Source of the DNA: Streptomyces roseolus
GTDB lineage: Bacteria > Actinomycetota > Actinomycetes > Streptomycetales > Streptomycetaceae
Direction of reading: 5' to 3'
Assembly: GCF_014649855.1 (NCBI RefSeq)
Contig: NZ_BMTV01000011.1
Location: forward strand, 1 to 64,000
Length of the DNA stretch: 64,000 nt
Shown here: piece after piece, positions 17,131 through 25,708 of the stretch
Position numbering within the stretch: the first letter of the stretch is position 1
Layout of the letters: each line of letters starts with the position of its first letter
The notes under the pieces: generated by a model
The model's database searches: none
What the model saw: only the letters and a program-made list of their open reading frames with translations
Told to the model about the DNA's origin: nothing
Position numbers and translations under genes: made by a program

Positions 17131-18060
17131 ATGGACTGGTACAGAGACAAGACGAACTTCTACGTCCCGCAGCACCCCATGGAGCCGGTGCGGGAGACGC
17201 CCCAGTACCCCGGCATGGAGCGTGAGGTCCCGCCGTACCCCGGCGGGGGTCGTGAAGTCCCGCCGTACCCCACGGGAGCGGGCTGGCACGCGCGGGAGTA
17301 CCCGGGTATGGGGGACGACGTCCCGCTGTACGCCGCGGGGCCGGTGCGGGAGATGCCGCAGCACCCCGGGGCGGGGCGCGAGGTTCCGCTCTATCCCCCG
17401 CGCTCCGGGCGCGACGAACACGCCCCGTACGACGGTGGCCCCCTTCCCACCCGGCAGCCCTGGGACGACAACGGGCTCGAGACCACGATGAGCCACAGGA
17501 ATCTGGAGGAGGAGCTGGCCCACCTGCTGGCCGCCGAGCCGGGGCCGCCGCAGGACGCCGACCCCGTGGACCGGCAGGCGCCCAGGGTCGACCGGCGGCG
17601 CACCCGGCCCAGACCGCAGTTCCTCGGTCTCTACCGGCGCATCACCCAGGTGACGGCGCTCTTCGCCGCCATCGCCGTGTGCGCGGCGTGTCTGCTCGTG
17701 TGGTCCATCGCCTACACGTACGGACAGCTCTCGGAGACCGCGGCGTCCGTCCTCCCGGTGAACCTCGCGCACTGGTGGCCGCTCACGCTGTACGGCCCCT
17801 GGTCCGTCGCGGCCCTCTCGATTCTCCGGGCGGCCGTACAGCGCCAGCCGGCGAGGCGCTCCTGGGGGGTGCTCCTCGTGACCTCGGCCATGGCGGTGGC
17901 CCTGTGCGTGAGCCACTCGTCCCACTCGGTGCTGGCGTACGTGACGCTCGGGATCCCGCCGATCACCTCCCTGGTGTGCTTCTGGGAGCTCGTCGGGCAG
18001 TTCTCCTCCGAGCGCCGGACCCGGCGGAGGGCTCGCGCCCAACAGCCCTCCAAGGCGTGA
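17131..18060 (+). CDS. DUF2637-family membrane protein with N-terminal Pro/Tyr repeats
   Basis: 309 aa. The first 110 residues contain six or more degenerate repeats of about 11 aa around the pattern REVPxYPGxG (for example REVPPYPGGG, REVPPYPTGA, REVPLYPPRS). A charged linker leads to four membrane helices (ITQVTALFAAIAVCAACLLV; LAHWWPLTLYGPW; SWGVLLVTSAMAVAL; LAYVTLGIPPITSLVCF) matching DUF2637. Members occur mainly in actinomycetes, often near mobile or transfer genes; function unknown. The ATG at 17131 is chosen for the intact repeat region. A complex hairpin follows. Confidence 0.8.
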   Translation: MDWYRDKTNFYVPQHPMEPVRETPQYPGMEREVPPYPGGGREVPPYPTGAGWHAREYPGMGDDVPLYAAGPVREMPQHPGAGREVPLYPPRSGRDEHAPYDGGPLPTRQPWDDNGLETTMSHRNLEEELAHLLAAEPGPPQDADPVDRQAPRVDRRRTRPRPQFLGLYRRITQVTALFAAIAVCAACLLVWSIAYTYGQLSETAASVLPVNLAHWWPLTLYGPWSVAALSILRAAVQRQPARRSWGVLLVTSAMAVALCVSHSSHSVLAYVTLGIPPITSLVCFWELVGQFSSERRTRRRARAQQPSKA

Positions 18061-18086
18061 CGAACTCCCTGGGGAACTTCTGAGGA

Positions 18087-18121
18087 GAAACGGTTCGTCG
18101 AATCCCCAGGCGAACCGTTTC
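18087..18121 (+). terminator. Terminator hairpin after the DUF2637 gene
   Basis: GAAACGGTTCG (18087-18097) pairs perfectly with CGAACCGTTTC (18111-18121) over a 13-nt loop. The loop holds TCCCCAGG, which can also pair with CCTGGGGA at 18068-18075. Confidence 0.75.
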
Positions 18122-18958
18122 GTCCGTACGCGGCTCAGGGGCGTCCGGCAAAGGAACGGAGGGGCGAGGGCCGCCTGAAGGCAACGATGCGGGCTGGAGG
18201 GGCAGCGGGGAGGGGGCGACGGCGGCCCGGGGCTCGCCGGGAACGTCGGCCCGGCCGAGGCCGTCCTGGAGCGCACGGTGACGGACGCGGGCGGTGAGCG
18301 GACGGCGCCCGCGGGCTCTGGTACGGCCACGGCCGGCTTCGAGATCCCGAAGAGGGGAGCCGACTGCCGCAAGGTCAGGGTGGACCGTCGGCCCGCTTGA
18401 TCCGCCGGCACGCGGCACGCGACACGCGGCACGCGGCAACACCCGATCGACAGGTCGTCTCGGCCGACGCCACGACCGCCCTGCTCAGCGGCACACCACC
18501 GGGGCCCGTCGAGAGCGGCTCCGGCCGGCGAGCGGACGAGCCGCCCTCGGGCGGTCCCGCGGCGGACCGACCACCAAGGCCCCTCCTCGTCGCCGGCGGC
18601 CGATGCCGCCCGCCTGCCTCCGGGGCGGCACCATGGCGGTCTCGTGCCCGGCCGGGCCGGTGGCGCACCCGCGTCTCCCGCGGTCATGACCCGGCCACGG
18701 GTGCCGCGGCCGAAGGCCGGCGGGCCTCGGGCACAGCGGCGATGGACCTGCCCGACAGGCCCCGTCGGTCCCGCGAACCGCCCCCGTCCATGAGGGCGCG
18801 GGGTCCAGGCCGCGAACCCTCACGCCGCGTTCCCCGGCCTGCGCACCGCAAGCCATGAGCCCGACAGCCCCGCGGCCGACGAGCCTTGGGGGCCGGAATC
18901 ATAAGGAGGCCTGAGCTCTGCGTGACGGGATGTCAGTCTTCTTTGGCGCGCCCGCGGT
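18122..18958. other. Long non-genic stretch with a short coding relic and a heptamer repeat
   Basis: No intact gene. From about 18185 to 18400 one plus-strand frame has coding composition (AEAVLERTVTDAGGERTAPAG, ending KVRVDRRPA and a stop) but no start; it looks like a 3' relic of an unidentified gene. At 18407-18438 the heptamer GGCACGC is repeated about 4.5 times. The rest to 18958 shows no codon bias. Confidence 0.4.
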
Positions 18959-19810
18959 TCAGGGGAGCTGGACTCCGGACCAGGCATCGACTTCGCACTG
19001 TCCGTCGGCGTTGTTCCCCGCGGTCACCACGGTGCCGTCGGCACGCAGGCCGAGGGTGTGCATCGCGCCCGCCGCCACGGCGACGATGTCACGCCAATCA
19101 CCGACTTCGCACTGTCCGTGGCTGTTGTCTCCCGCTGCGAGGACCCGACCGGACGCTGTGACCCCGACGGTGTGGTAGCTGCCCGCGTCGAGTGCCACGA
19201 CGTCTTCCCACTCCTCGACCGCGCACGCCCCGGTTCCCCGGTCTCCGGTCGCCACTGCCCGCCCGTCGACTCTGAGGCCGGCGGTATGGAGATACCCGGC
19301 CGAAACGGCGGCCACGTCACGCCACCCCTCAACGGCACACTGCCCTCGTCGGTCGTTCCCCACGGCCAGTGCGGAACCGTCCGACCGGACGCCGACCGAG
19401 TGCCAGTCACCGCACGAGAGGGCCACCACCTCGCGCCAGGACCGCACGTCGCACTGTCCTTCTGAACTCCGGCCGGCTGCCAGCACGTTGCCGTTCGCGA
19501 GCAGCCCGAGCGTGCGGCGCCAGCCCGCGGCCACGGCCGTGACGCCGCGCCATCCGGCGACGTCGCACTGCCCATCGCCGTTCCACCCCGTCGCCAGCAC
19601 CGTGCCGTCCGACCTGAGTCCTACCGTATGAGACCTGCCCGTGTTCGTCGCGACGTGGACGTTGCCGGCTGCCACCGCGACGACGTCTTCCCATCGCTCG
19701 ACGTGACATTCAGCGGCTGCGGTGTCGCCCACGGCGAGAACGGTCCCGTCCCGCCGCCGTCCGACCGAATGACGCCTTCCGGCCGCCAGCGCCGACGAGT
19801 TGGCGGGCAT
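18959..19810 (-). CDS. RCC1-repeat (beta-propeller) protein
   Basis: 283 aa made of seven RCC1-like repeats of about 38 residues with consensus W-x-DVVAVAAG-x-HTVGLR-x-DGTVLAxG-N-x-x-GQC-x-V. Each blade keeps a Cys in GQC or an equivalent place, suggesting a closed seven-bladed propeller. No signal peptide, so a cytoplasmic scaffold or binding protein. The ATG at 19810 has an excellent AAGGAGGA site 4 nt upstream. The frame is open further upstream into transposase relic sequence, so the site lies inside the old transposase frame. Partner unknown. Confidence 0.82.
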   Translation of the reverse strand: MPANSSALAAGRRHSVGRRRDGTVLAVGDTAAAECHVERWEDVVAVAAGNVHVATNTGRSHTVGLRSDGTVLATGWNGDGQCDVAGWRGVTAVAAGWRRTLGLLANGNVLAAGRSSEGQCDVRSWREVVALSCGDWHSVGVRSDGSALAVGNDRRGQCAVEGWRDVAAVSAGYLHTAGLRVDGRAVATGDRGTGACAVEEWEDVVALDAGSYHTVGVTASGRVLAAGDNSHGQCEVGDWRDIVAVAAGAMHTLGLRADGTVVTAGNNADGQCEVDAWSGVQLP

Positions 19811-19859
19811 GTGCTCCTCCTTGCGCTTGGCGTGGGTCCGCGACAGGGGGCACCACCTT

Positions 19860-20492
19860 ACGTCGGCCTGCCGTCGGAGCGGCTTCCTCAGCCGTCGCCG
19901 GCACATGACAGTGCGACCGCGCGTGTTGAAGGCCTGGTGGATGTCGTCGCGGGTCTTCCAGCGGATGCGTGGGCAGCGGAACCAATGCGGTAGTGCGATG
20001 GCGCCGTCCACGACCCAGTGGTGCACGCCGGGTCCGGAGCCGTGTTCGGTGCCGCGTCGGGCGGTGTGCGGAACGACGCGGAACCGTCGGAGCCGATCGC
20101 GGTAGCGCCCATGGTCGTGGCCGCGGTCGGCGTAGAGGTGCTTCGGGCGGCGCAGCGGTCGGCCGTGTCTGCCTCGGATCGGCGGGACGGCTCGGATCGG
20201 TGGGACCAGCCGGGTCACGTCGTTGCGGTTGCCGCCGGTCAGCGTGGCGGCCGGCGGGATGCCGTGGGCCTCGACGCTCATGTGGTGCCTGCTGCCGGTC
20301 CTGTCCCGGTCCCCCCGGGGGGGGCGGGCCGGTGGCCGCACCGCCTTTCCTCGCCCGCAGGTGGCTCGAACCGACCGACGCCCGGAACAGATCCAGCACG
20401 CCGGCCGCCCGCAGCTCGGCCGGCGGCATCTCGCGCAGGCGCTGCCGGGCCCCGGCTCCGTTCCACTCCCGCAGTCGCCTCCATCGGGTCAT
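19860..20492 (-). pseudogene. Decayed IS5-type (IS1647-like) DDE transposase
   Basis: Starts at MTRWRRLREWNGAGARQRL, which corresponds to the middle of the family's protein; the first 60 or so residues (the leading domain) are missing. A frameshift lies at a C/G homopolymer near 20310-20330, after which the other frame gives LTGGNRNDVTRLVPPIRA, LYADRGHDHGRYR and HGSGPGVHHWVVD. The last catalytic part is degraded (VDGAIALPHWF where the family has VERTFAWLHQF). Non-functional. Its 3' end runs in frame into the RCC1 gene. Confidence 0.8.
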
Positions 20493-20519
20493 CGGTCAGG
20501 CGGCCCGATGCGCGAGGGC

Positions 20520-21112
20520 TCACGCGACGGACTGCCGCCCGGCTTCGGCGAGGGCCGCCGCAAGGAGCGCGACACCGTCGAGCGGGCGGTCCACCGCCCG
20601 AAGCGGCCCCGGGCCGTCGCCCCGCGTCACGACGGACGCGGCTGCGCCTTCCCGGCACCGCCGCCGCGGCGGCGGTCGCCCTCCGGCTCCGGGCGCGGAC
20701 TCCCGTGCAACCCGGCAGCAGACGCCCTGGCCATGGCGCCGGGCGCTGCTGACGAGACCGGCCGGATCACCCACGATCGTCTCGGCGATCCCGGTGTCGA
20801 TGACCTCGCCGTCCTCCGCACGCATCCGAGCCCACGAGGCGGCGACGTCGCGCGGCCCGGAGGGCCGAACGGCCGCGAGTGCGGCGGAAAGGCGGGGCGA
20901 GATCGCGAGGACGACGCGTCCGTCGTCGTCCTGGCCGGCGACGGGGCGAGGCTCACCGGCATCGACGATTCCTCGAAGCCGCCACCGGCCAGGAGGCATT
21001 CCCACTCGATCAGCGCCTCCTCGGGATCGAAGCCGCCGAAGGAGAGCGACGCGCACGCCCGTCCCGGCCCGGTCCTGAGGGCCAGACCCGCTGACGTGTC
21101 GTCCGGCGCCAC
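20520..21112 (-). pseudogene. Frameshifted orphan gene
   Basis: The 5' part from the start at 21112 reads ACASLSFGGFDPEEALIEWE and CLLAGGGFEESSMPVSLAPS. Near 20930-20950 coding character moves to another frame: DDDGRVVLAISPRLSAALAA, then SWARMRAEDGEVIDTGIAE and GDPAGLVSSARRHGQGV, with a stop at 20520. One indel would join them into a protein of about 195 aa. Not recognised; soluble and acidic, without a signal peptide. It sits beside the IS relic, so loss by local rearrangement is plausible. Confidence 0.5.
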
Positions 21113-21178
21113 GAAGAGCTCGCGATGACGCTCGCCCGGGCATCAGGCCCGACGGCCCACTGCCGTCATCGACCGGCC

Positions 21179-22306
21179 CTAGCTCAGCGTCTTCAGCGCG
21201 GCGGCGTCGTACGGCTTCAGCTCGTCGAACCGGCCCGCCAGGACCTTCGACGCCCACTCGGGGTCCTGGAGCAGGGCGCGGCCGACGGCGACCATGTCGA
21301 ACTCCTCCCGCTCCAGGCGGTCCAGGAGGTCGTCGATGCCCTGGACCGGGGAGCCCTCGCCCATGAAGGCGCCGATGAAGTCGCCGTCGAGGCCGACCGA
21401 GCCGACGGTGATGGTGGGCCTGCCGGTGAGCTTCTTGGTCCAGCCCGCGAGGTTCAGGTCCGAGCCTTCGAACTCGGGGATCCAGTAGCGGCGCGTGGAG
21501 GCGTGGAAGGCGTCGACGCCGGCCGCGGCGAGCGGGGACAGGATCGCCTCCAGCTCCTGCGGCGTCTCGGCGAGCCGGGCCTCGTAGGCGTCCTGCTTCC
21601 ACTGCGAGTAGCGGAAGATCACGGGGAAGTCGGGCGAGACGTTCGCGCGCACCGCCGCCACGATCTCGGCCGCGAACCTCGTACGGGCCACGGGGTCGCC
21701 GCCGTACGCGTCGGTGCGGCGGTTCGTCCCCGCCCACAGGAACTGGTCGATGAGGTAGCCGTGGGCGCCGTGCAGTTCGACGCCGTCGAAGCCGATGCGC
21801 TCGGCGGCGGCCGCGGCCTCGGCGAAGGCGCCGATGACGTCGTCCAGGTCGCGCCGGGTCATCGCCTTGCCCGCGCCCTCGGTGCCGTCGGTGCGGATGC
21901 CGGAGGGGCCGACGGCGGGGGCCTCGGGGTAGGGCGCCTGGCCCTCCTTGCGGACCATGCCGATGTGCCAGAGCTGCGGCACGATCGTGCCGCCCTCCGC
22001 GTGGACGGCCTCGGCGACCTTCGCCCAGCCCGCCAGCTGCTCCTCGCCGTGGAAACGCGGCACCCGGTCGCTCTGGCCGGCCGAGTCGTGGCCGACGTAG
22101 GTCCCCTCGGTGACGATCAGTCCCACGCCGGCGGCGGCCCGGCGGGCGTAGTAGGACCGCACGTCCTCGCCGGCGACGCCGCCCGGGGAGAACATGCGCG
22201 TCATCGGCGCCATCGCGATGCGGTTCGGGACGGTCAGGCCGTTCAGCGTGACGGGCCGGGACAGGATCTCGGCCGCGCGGGAGGCGGGGGACGCGGTGAC
22301 GGTCAC
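21179..22306 (-). CDS. Old Yellow Enzyme-family NADH:flavin oxidoreductase
   Basis: 375-aa FMN-dependent TIM barrel. Family landmarks: NRIAMAPMTRMFSPGG, VPQLWHIGM, ELHGAHGYLIDQFLW (the HxxH/N substrate pair), TNRRTDAYGG and the C-terminal AVGRALLQDP phosphate-binding strand. Such enzymes reduce activated C=C bonds in enals, enones and nitro compounds. The GTG at 22306 is chosen because GAGGAG lies 7 nt upstream. It is divergent from a MarR regulator with a palindrome between them; electrophile-responsive control is typical. Confidence 0.93.
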   Translation of the reverse strand: MTVTASPASRAAEILSRPVTLNGLTVPNRIAMAPMTRMFSPGGVAGEDVRSYYARRAAAGVGLIVTEGTYVGHDSAGQSDRVPRFHGEEQLAGWAKVAEAVHAEGGTIVPQLWHIGMVRKEGQAPYPEAPAVGPSGIRTDGTEGAGKAMTRRDLDDVIGAFAEAAAAAERIGFDGVELHGAHGYLIDQFLWAGTNRRTDAYGGDPVARTRFAAEIVAAVRANVSPDFPVIFRYSQWKQDAYEARLAETPQELEAILSPLAAAGVDAFHASTRRYWIPEFEGSDLNLAGWTKKLTGRPTITVGSVGLDGDFIGAFMGEGSPVQGIDDLLDRLEREEFDMVAVGRALLQDPEWASKVLAGRFDELKPYDAAALKTLS

Positions 22307-22384
22307 GGGGACGCTCCTCAGGACTACTGCTTGACAACTTCGATGCTTGAGAACCTCATGCAATGACGAAGACGGTAGAGCTCG

Positions 22385-22405
22385 ATATTTGAGGTAGTCA
22401 AGTAT
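22385..22405. promoter_or_regulatory. Probable MarR operator
   Basis: ATATTTGA-ggtag-TCAAGTAT, arms matching at 7 of 8 positions. It overlaps a -35-like TTGAGG (22389-22394), 18 bp before the TAGAGT -10 of the MarR gene, so binding would block the regulator's own promoter. A related direct repeat (TGCTTGAcAAcTTCGA / TGCTTGAgAAcCTCAT) lies at about 22338-22369 on the OYE side. Confidence 0.6.
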
Positions 22406-22412
22406 CTCCGGG

Positions 22413-22418
22413 TAGAGT
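22413..22418 (+). promoter_or_regulatory. -10 box of a predicted leaderless transcript (MarR gene)
   Basis: TAGAGT, then 6 nt, then the ATG at 22425; no Shine-Dalgarno. Confidence 0.5.
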
Positions 22419-22424
22419 GCCCCC

Positions 22425-22859
22425 ATGACCGAAGCTCCCCGCGCCGACACGGCCCAGCTCATGGAGCTGCTCTCCCTGTCCCTCGGCGTCTACTACGGCG
22501 AGTTCATCGCCTCGGCGGCGAGCGAGAACCTGACGGCGAGCCAGGGCAAGGCCCTGACGGTGCTGCGCCGGGGACCCGCGGCGATGCGGGCCCTGGCCGA
22601 GACCATGACCTGCGACGCCTCGAACATCACGGGGATCGTCGACCGGCTGGAGAAGCGCGGCCTGGTGCGCCGCGAGGCCGGCACGTCCGACCGCCGCGTG
22701 AAGAACGTCGTCCTCACCGCCGAGGGCGAGCGCGTCGCCGACGCGATCCGCGCGAAAATGCGCACCACCCAGGCGGGCCTCGACCGGCTCGACGACCGGG
22801 ACCGGGACCGCCTGCGGAGCCTGCTGGAGCGGGTCTTCCTCTCCCAGCCCACCGCCTGA
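22425..22859 (+). CDS. MarR-family transcriptional regulator
   Basis: 144 aa, the standard MarR length. Winged helix: ALAETMTCDASNITGIVDRLE (recognition helix), then KRGLVRREAGTSDRRVKNVVLT (wing with the DxR motif). Dimerisation helices lie at both ends. Divergent from the OYE-family reductase and probably its repressor. No conserved Cys for redox sensing apart from one in the recognition region (MTCDAS), so thiol-based sensing is possible but unproven. Confidence 0.93.
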   Translation: MTEAPRADTAQLMELLSLSLGVYYGEFIASAASENLTASQGKALTVLRRGPAAMRALAETMTCDASNITGIVDRLEKRGLVRREAGTSDRRVKNVVLTAEGERVADAIRAKMRTTQAGLDRLDDRDRDRLRSLLERVFLSQPTA

Positions 22860-23034
22860 GCCACCCTCCCTCCCGACGGGTACGACCACCGGGTGTCGTC
22901 ACCGGAGGCGGGCGCGTCTCCCCTCGACACCGTCGTCGCCGCCCTCGCGCCCTCCACGGAGCCCGGGCCGCGGGCCGGGCACTTCCCCCGACCGGGCCGC
23001 GATCGAGGCGCCCGGACGGCCGGGGAGCGCGGGC

Positions 23035-23931
23035 TCAGGCGCGCAGGGTCTTCCGCAGGAGTTCGCCGAACTCGGCGGGGTGCGTGGTCGAGCCGGTGTG
23101 TCCGCCGGGGAAGTGCCGGAGGTCGACGACGAGGCGTTCGGCGAGGAACGCGGCCGCGCGGTGAGGGAGTTCGCCGCGCGACTCCTGGCCGGCGGCGAGG
23201 ACGAGTCGGTCCGACAGCGCTTCCACGCGAGGGACGTCCGGAGTGTAGGCCATGAAGGCGGGGACGATGCGTCCGAGGAAGTACGGAAGGCCGGCCATCG
23301 TCCGCTCGGCCCGCGCGGCCGCTTGCGGCGGCAGCTCCGGCACGGCCTCCGGCTCGGCCTTCGACCCCGCCTCCGGCCCGGCCTTCACCCCGGTCTGCGG
23401 CGCGGCCTTCGACGCCGTGGTGTCGCCGCCGTCCTTCAGCCCTGCCGCGAACACGGCCATCGCCGGCAGGAGCCCCCGGGTACGGAGCGTGTCCTGCACG
23501 CGCGCCAGGAGCGCGCGGTGTTCGGGCGCGTCCGGCAGGACCTCCACCACGGGCGGCTCGTGCGCCACGACCCGTTCGACGCGATCGGGGTGAGCGGTGA
23601 GCAGGTGCAGTGCGGTGATCGCCCCCGAGCTGGCGCCGAACACCCGGGCGGGCTCGCCGGGAGACAGCCGGTCGAGCAGCCGCAGGGCGTCGTCGGCGTG
23701 GACGGACACGCGCTGCTCGGCCTCGGCGTCGTCCAGTGCGCTGCTCCCCATGCCGCGCGGATCGTAGGCCGCGACGGTGTGGTCGGCGGCGAGCGCGTCG
23801 ACGATGCCGTCGAAGGCGGCCGCGCCGCCCGTACCGCCGGGGATCAGCAGCAGGAGCGGGCCCTGGCCGCGCACTTCGTAGTACAGGGTCGCGCCGTCCA
23901 CGCGCAGGCTGCCGATGACGGGCTCGGTCAT
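23035..23931 (-). CDS. Alpha/beta hydrolase
   Basis: 298 aa. Oxyanion-hole HG-like motif IPGGTGG, nucleophile elbow GASSG (Ser about residue 101), a late Asp, and His in GGHTGS. The cap region carries an unusual low-complexity insert of Lys/Ala/Pro/Glu (residues about 170-205: GVKAGPEAGSKAEPEAVPEL) that separates two helices. The ATG overlaps the stop of the TetR gene upstream (ATGA), so the two are one operon and the regulator probably controls it. Substrate unknown. Confidence 0.88.
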   Translation of the reverse strand: MTEPVIGSLRVDGATLYYEVRGQGPLLLLIPGGTGGAAAFDGIVDALAADHTVAAYDPRGMGSSALDDAEAEQRVSVHADDALRLLDRLSPGEPARVFGASSGAITALHLLTAHPDRVERVVAHEPPVVEVLPDAPEHRALLARVQDTLRTRGLLPAMAVFAAGLKDGGDTTASKAAPQTGVKAGPEAGSKAEPEAVPELPPQAAARAERTMAGLPYFLGRIVPAFMAYTPDVPRVEALSDRLVLAAGQESRGELPHRAAAFLAERLVVDLRHFPGGHTGSTTHPAEFGELLRKTLRA

Positions 23932-24521
23932 GAGGGGGCTCCTTCTCGGGCGGAGGGCCAGTTCTCCAGGAGGGAGTGCAGGGCGTCGAGGGCCCGGATC
24001 CAGGTCTCCTGCGGGGTGCGCGCGTGCGCGAAGCCGCCCGCCGCCTCCAGGGCGACGAATCCGTGGAACGTGCTGCGCAGCAGCCGGACCGCGTCGGTCA
24101 GATCGGGTTCGGCCAGTCCGTAGCCGCGCAGCACGCCGTAGGTCAGCCCGACCGCGCGGCGTGGTCCGGGCGCGTCCGCCGCCAGCTCCGGGGCGATCTC
24201 GATGGGGGTCTGCGTCGCGGCGTAGCGGCCCGGGTGCTCGTGGGCGTACGCGCGCCAGGCGTTCGCGTACGCCACCAGCGCGTCCTTGCCCGACCGTCCC
24301 GCGGTCGCCTCCGCGATGCGGATGGTCTTCTCGTCCGCCGCCAGGAGCGCGATCCGGCCACGCAGGTCGTTCAGGTTCCGTACGTGCGCGTAGAGGCTCG
24401 CGTCCTTCACCCCGAGCCGCCGTGCCACCTGCGACATGGTCACCCGGTCGAACCCGACCTCGTCCGCCAGTTCAGCCGCCACGGCGGTCACCCGCTCCGC
24501 CGTCAGCCCCGCACGCACCAT
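23928..24521 (-). CDS. TetR-family regulator (WHG/TetR_C_33-like)
   Basis: 197 aa. N-terminal helix-turn-helix (DRVTMSQVARRLGVKDASLYAHV), then an all-alpha domain with the HPGRYAATQ and LRSTFHGFVALEAAGGF signatures of the WHG-domain TetR group. GGAGGGG precedes the ATG. First gene of a two-gene operon with the alpha/beta hydrolase; a near-perfect 21-bp palindrome covers its promoter, predicting autoregulation of the operon. Confidence 0.92.
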   Translation of the reverse strand: MVRAGLTAERVTAVAAELADEVGFDRVTMSQVARRLGVKDASLYAHVRNLNDLRGRIALLAADEKTIRIAEATAGRSGKDALVAYANAWRAYAHEHPGRYAATQTPIEIAPELAADAPGPRRAVGLTYGVLRGYGLAEPDLTDAVRLLRSTFHGFVALEAAGGFAHARTPQETWIRALDALHSLLENWPSAREGAPS

Positions 24522-24541
24522 GCACCCCTCCGTTCCTCATA

Positions 24542-24562
24542 CCCCTAGCTTTAAACTAGGGG
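24542..24562. promoter_or_regulatory. 21-bp palindromic operator over the TetR/hydrolase promoter
   Basis: CCCCTAG-ctttaaa-CTAGGGG. On the minus strand it overlaps the -10 of a good promoter: TTGACA, 17 bp, TAAAGC. Position and symmetry fit autorepression by the downstream TetR protein. Confidence 0.7.
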
Positions 24563-24782
24563 CATTAGGTTGTCAATCCGCGCAGGGGTCGGCCCTCGGA
24601 GGAGGTGCGGCGTCACTCGTCGCCCGCCCGCGTCACGCCGAGCATGACGCGGGCGGAGGACTTCGCCACCTCCGCGGCTGCGACCGAAGGGTCCTCGGAG
24701 GGCTCGCCACCCTCGCCGAACCGGCCGGGAAAACCCTCCCCGGCCGCGTCACCGCCCACCGCTCCCCGCACCGGCCGCACGC

Positions 24783-25559
24783 GTGGGCGAGCCCGCACCG
24801 CGCTCTGCGCCGTCTCCGTCGATCGACCGTCGTGGCACCGGCGACGAACGCGCCCTGCCCCGCCTGCTGGTCGCGCCGGCCACCGGCACCGACGCCCGGC
24901 GCGCGGTGCCCGCGGCAAAGGTCCTCCTCCAAGCCGCCACGGAACTCCCCCGCCCGTTCGCCTGCCCGCCCGCCGAGGTCGATCACTCCCGGGTACGGCC
25001 CGATGTCAGCGCCGCGGCTCCGGCCCCCGCCCTGGCCGTTCTCGCCGGTCTCGGAGAGGGACCCGGTGGACGCCGTGCCTGCCCTTGCCGACGCCGTCGT
25101 GGCCGCCGGTCGACGCGGACGGCCTCACCGTCACGACGGGCCGCGCGGAGGCGCGCATGACCGCGTCGCGTGCCCCGGGGGAACTCGAACGCCGCCCCGA
25201 GCAGGTCGTATCGCTGCCGGACGGTCTCCCCGACCGCCCTCGGGACGTCGACGCGACCGACCTCGCCGGCCGGATCGGGTCCGCCGCCGCTCCGATGCCG
25301 GCGCGTCCGCGAGGGACCCCGGTGGCCGAGCAGGCGGAGCTGAACGCCCGGAACGAGCGGAACGACGCGGCCGTGTGGAGCGCGGGCAACGCCGGGACCT
25401 CGTCCATGCGGCGGCGCCTGGGGCACAGCCGGGCACGACGAGACCGACGCCGTCGTGCCAACCCTTCTGAACGACCGGCGGGACAACACCCGCCACCGCG
25501 CGCGCTGTGCCGGCCTGCCCCGCCCCGTCCCGGATCCGCGCCACCCTCTCCCGGCCTGA
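24783..25559 (+). pseudogene. Multiply frameshifted coding relic
   Basis: The 1.1 kb between the TetR and FKBP genes has no intact gene, but plus-strand coding composition moves between frames: ALPRLLVAPATGTDARRAVP (from about 24850), RDPVDAVPALADAVVAAG (about 25060), VVSLPDGLPDRPRDVDATDL to WSAGNAG (about 25200-25400), then DETDAVVPTLLNDRRDNTRH to a stop near 25559. At least three indels are needed to join them. Family not recognised. An old, decayed gene is more likely than an unusual real one. Confidence 0.35.
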
Positions 25560-25708
25560 CCGCGACGGCAACGACGACACAGGGGGCGGGCAATGCCGTC
25601 GCCGTCGACCTCTCGGTCGAGCGCCTCCGCCGTTCCCTCGGCAGGGCCCCGCCTTCCGGAAGGGCCCGCCCCCACGACCGTCACGCGCCGGAGGGCGCGC
25701 GCGTGGCG

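Noticed and set aside
18407-18438. Heptamer GGCACGC repeat as a functional site
   Set aside because: Short, imperfect and in non-coding sequence with no nearby promoter; listed only as part of the gap.
20520-22337. 605-aa minus-strand open frame over the OYE gene
   Set aside because: The OYE reductase in another frame has all family motifs; only the far 3' end of the long frame has coding bias and is reported as part of the frameshifted orphan.
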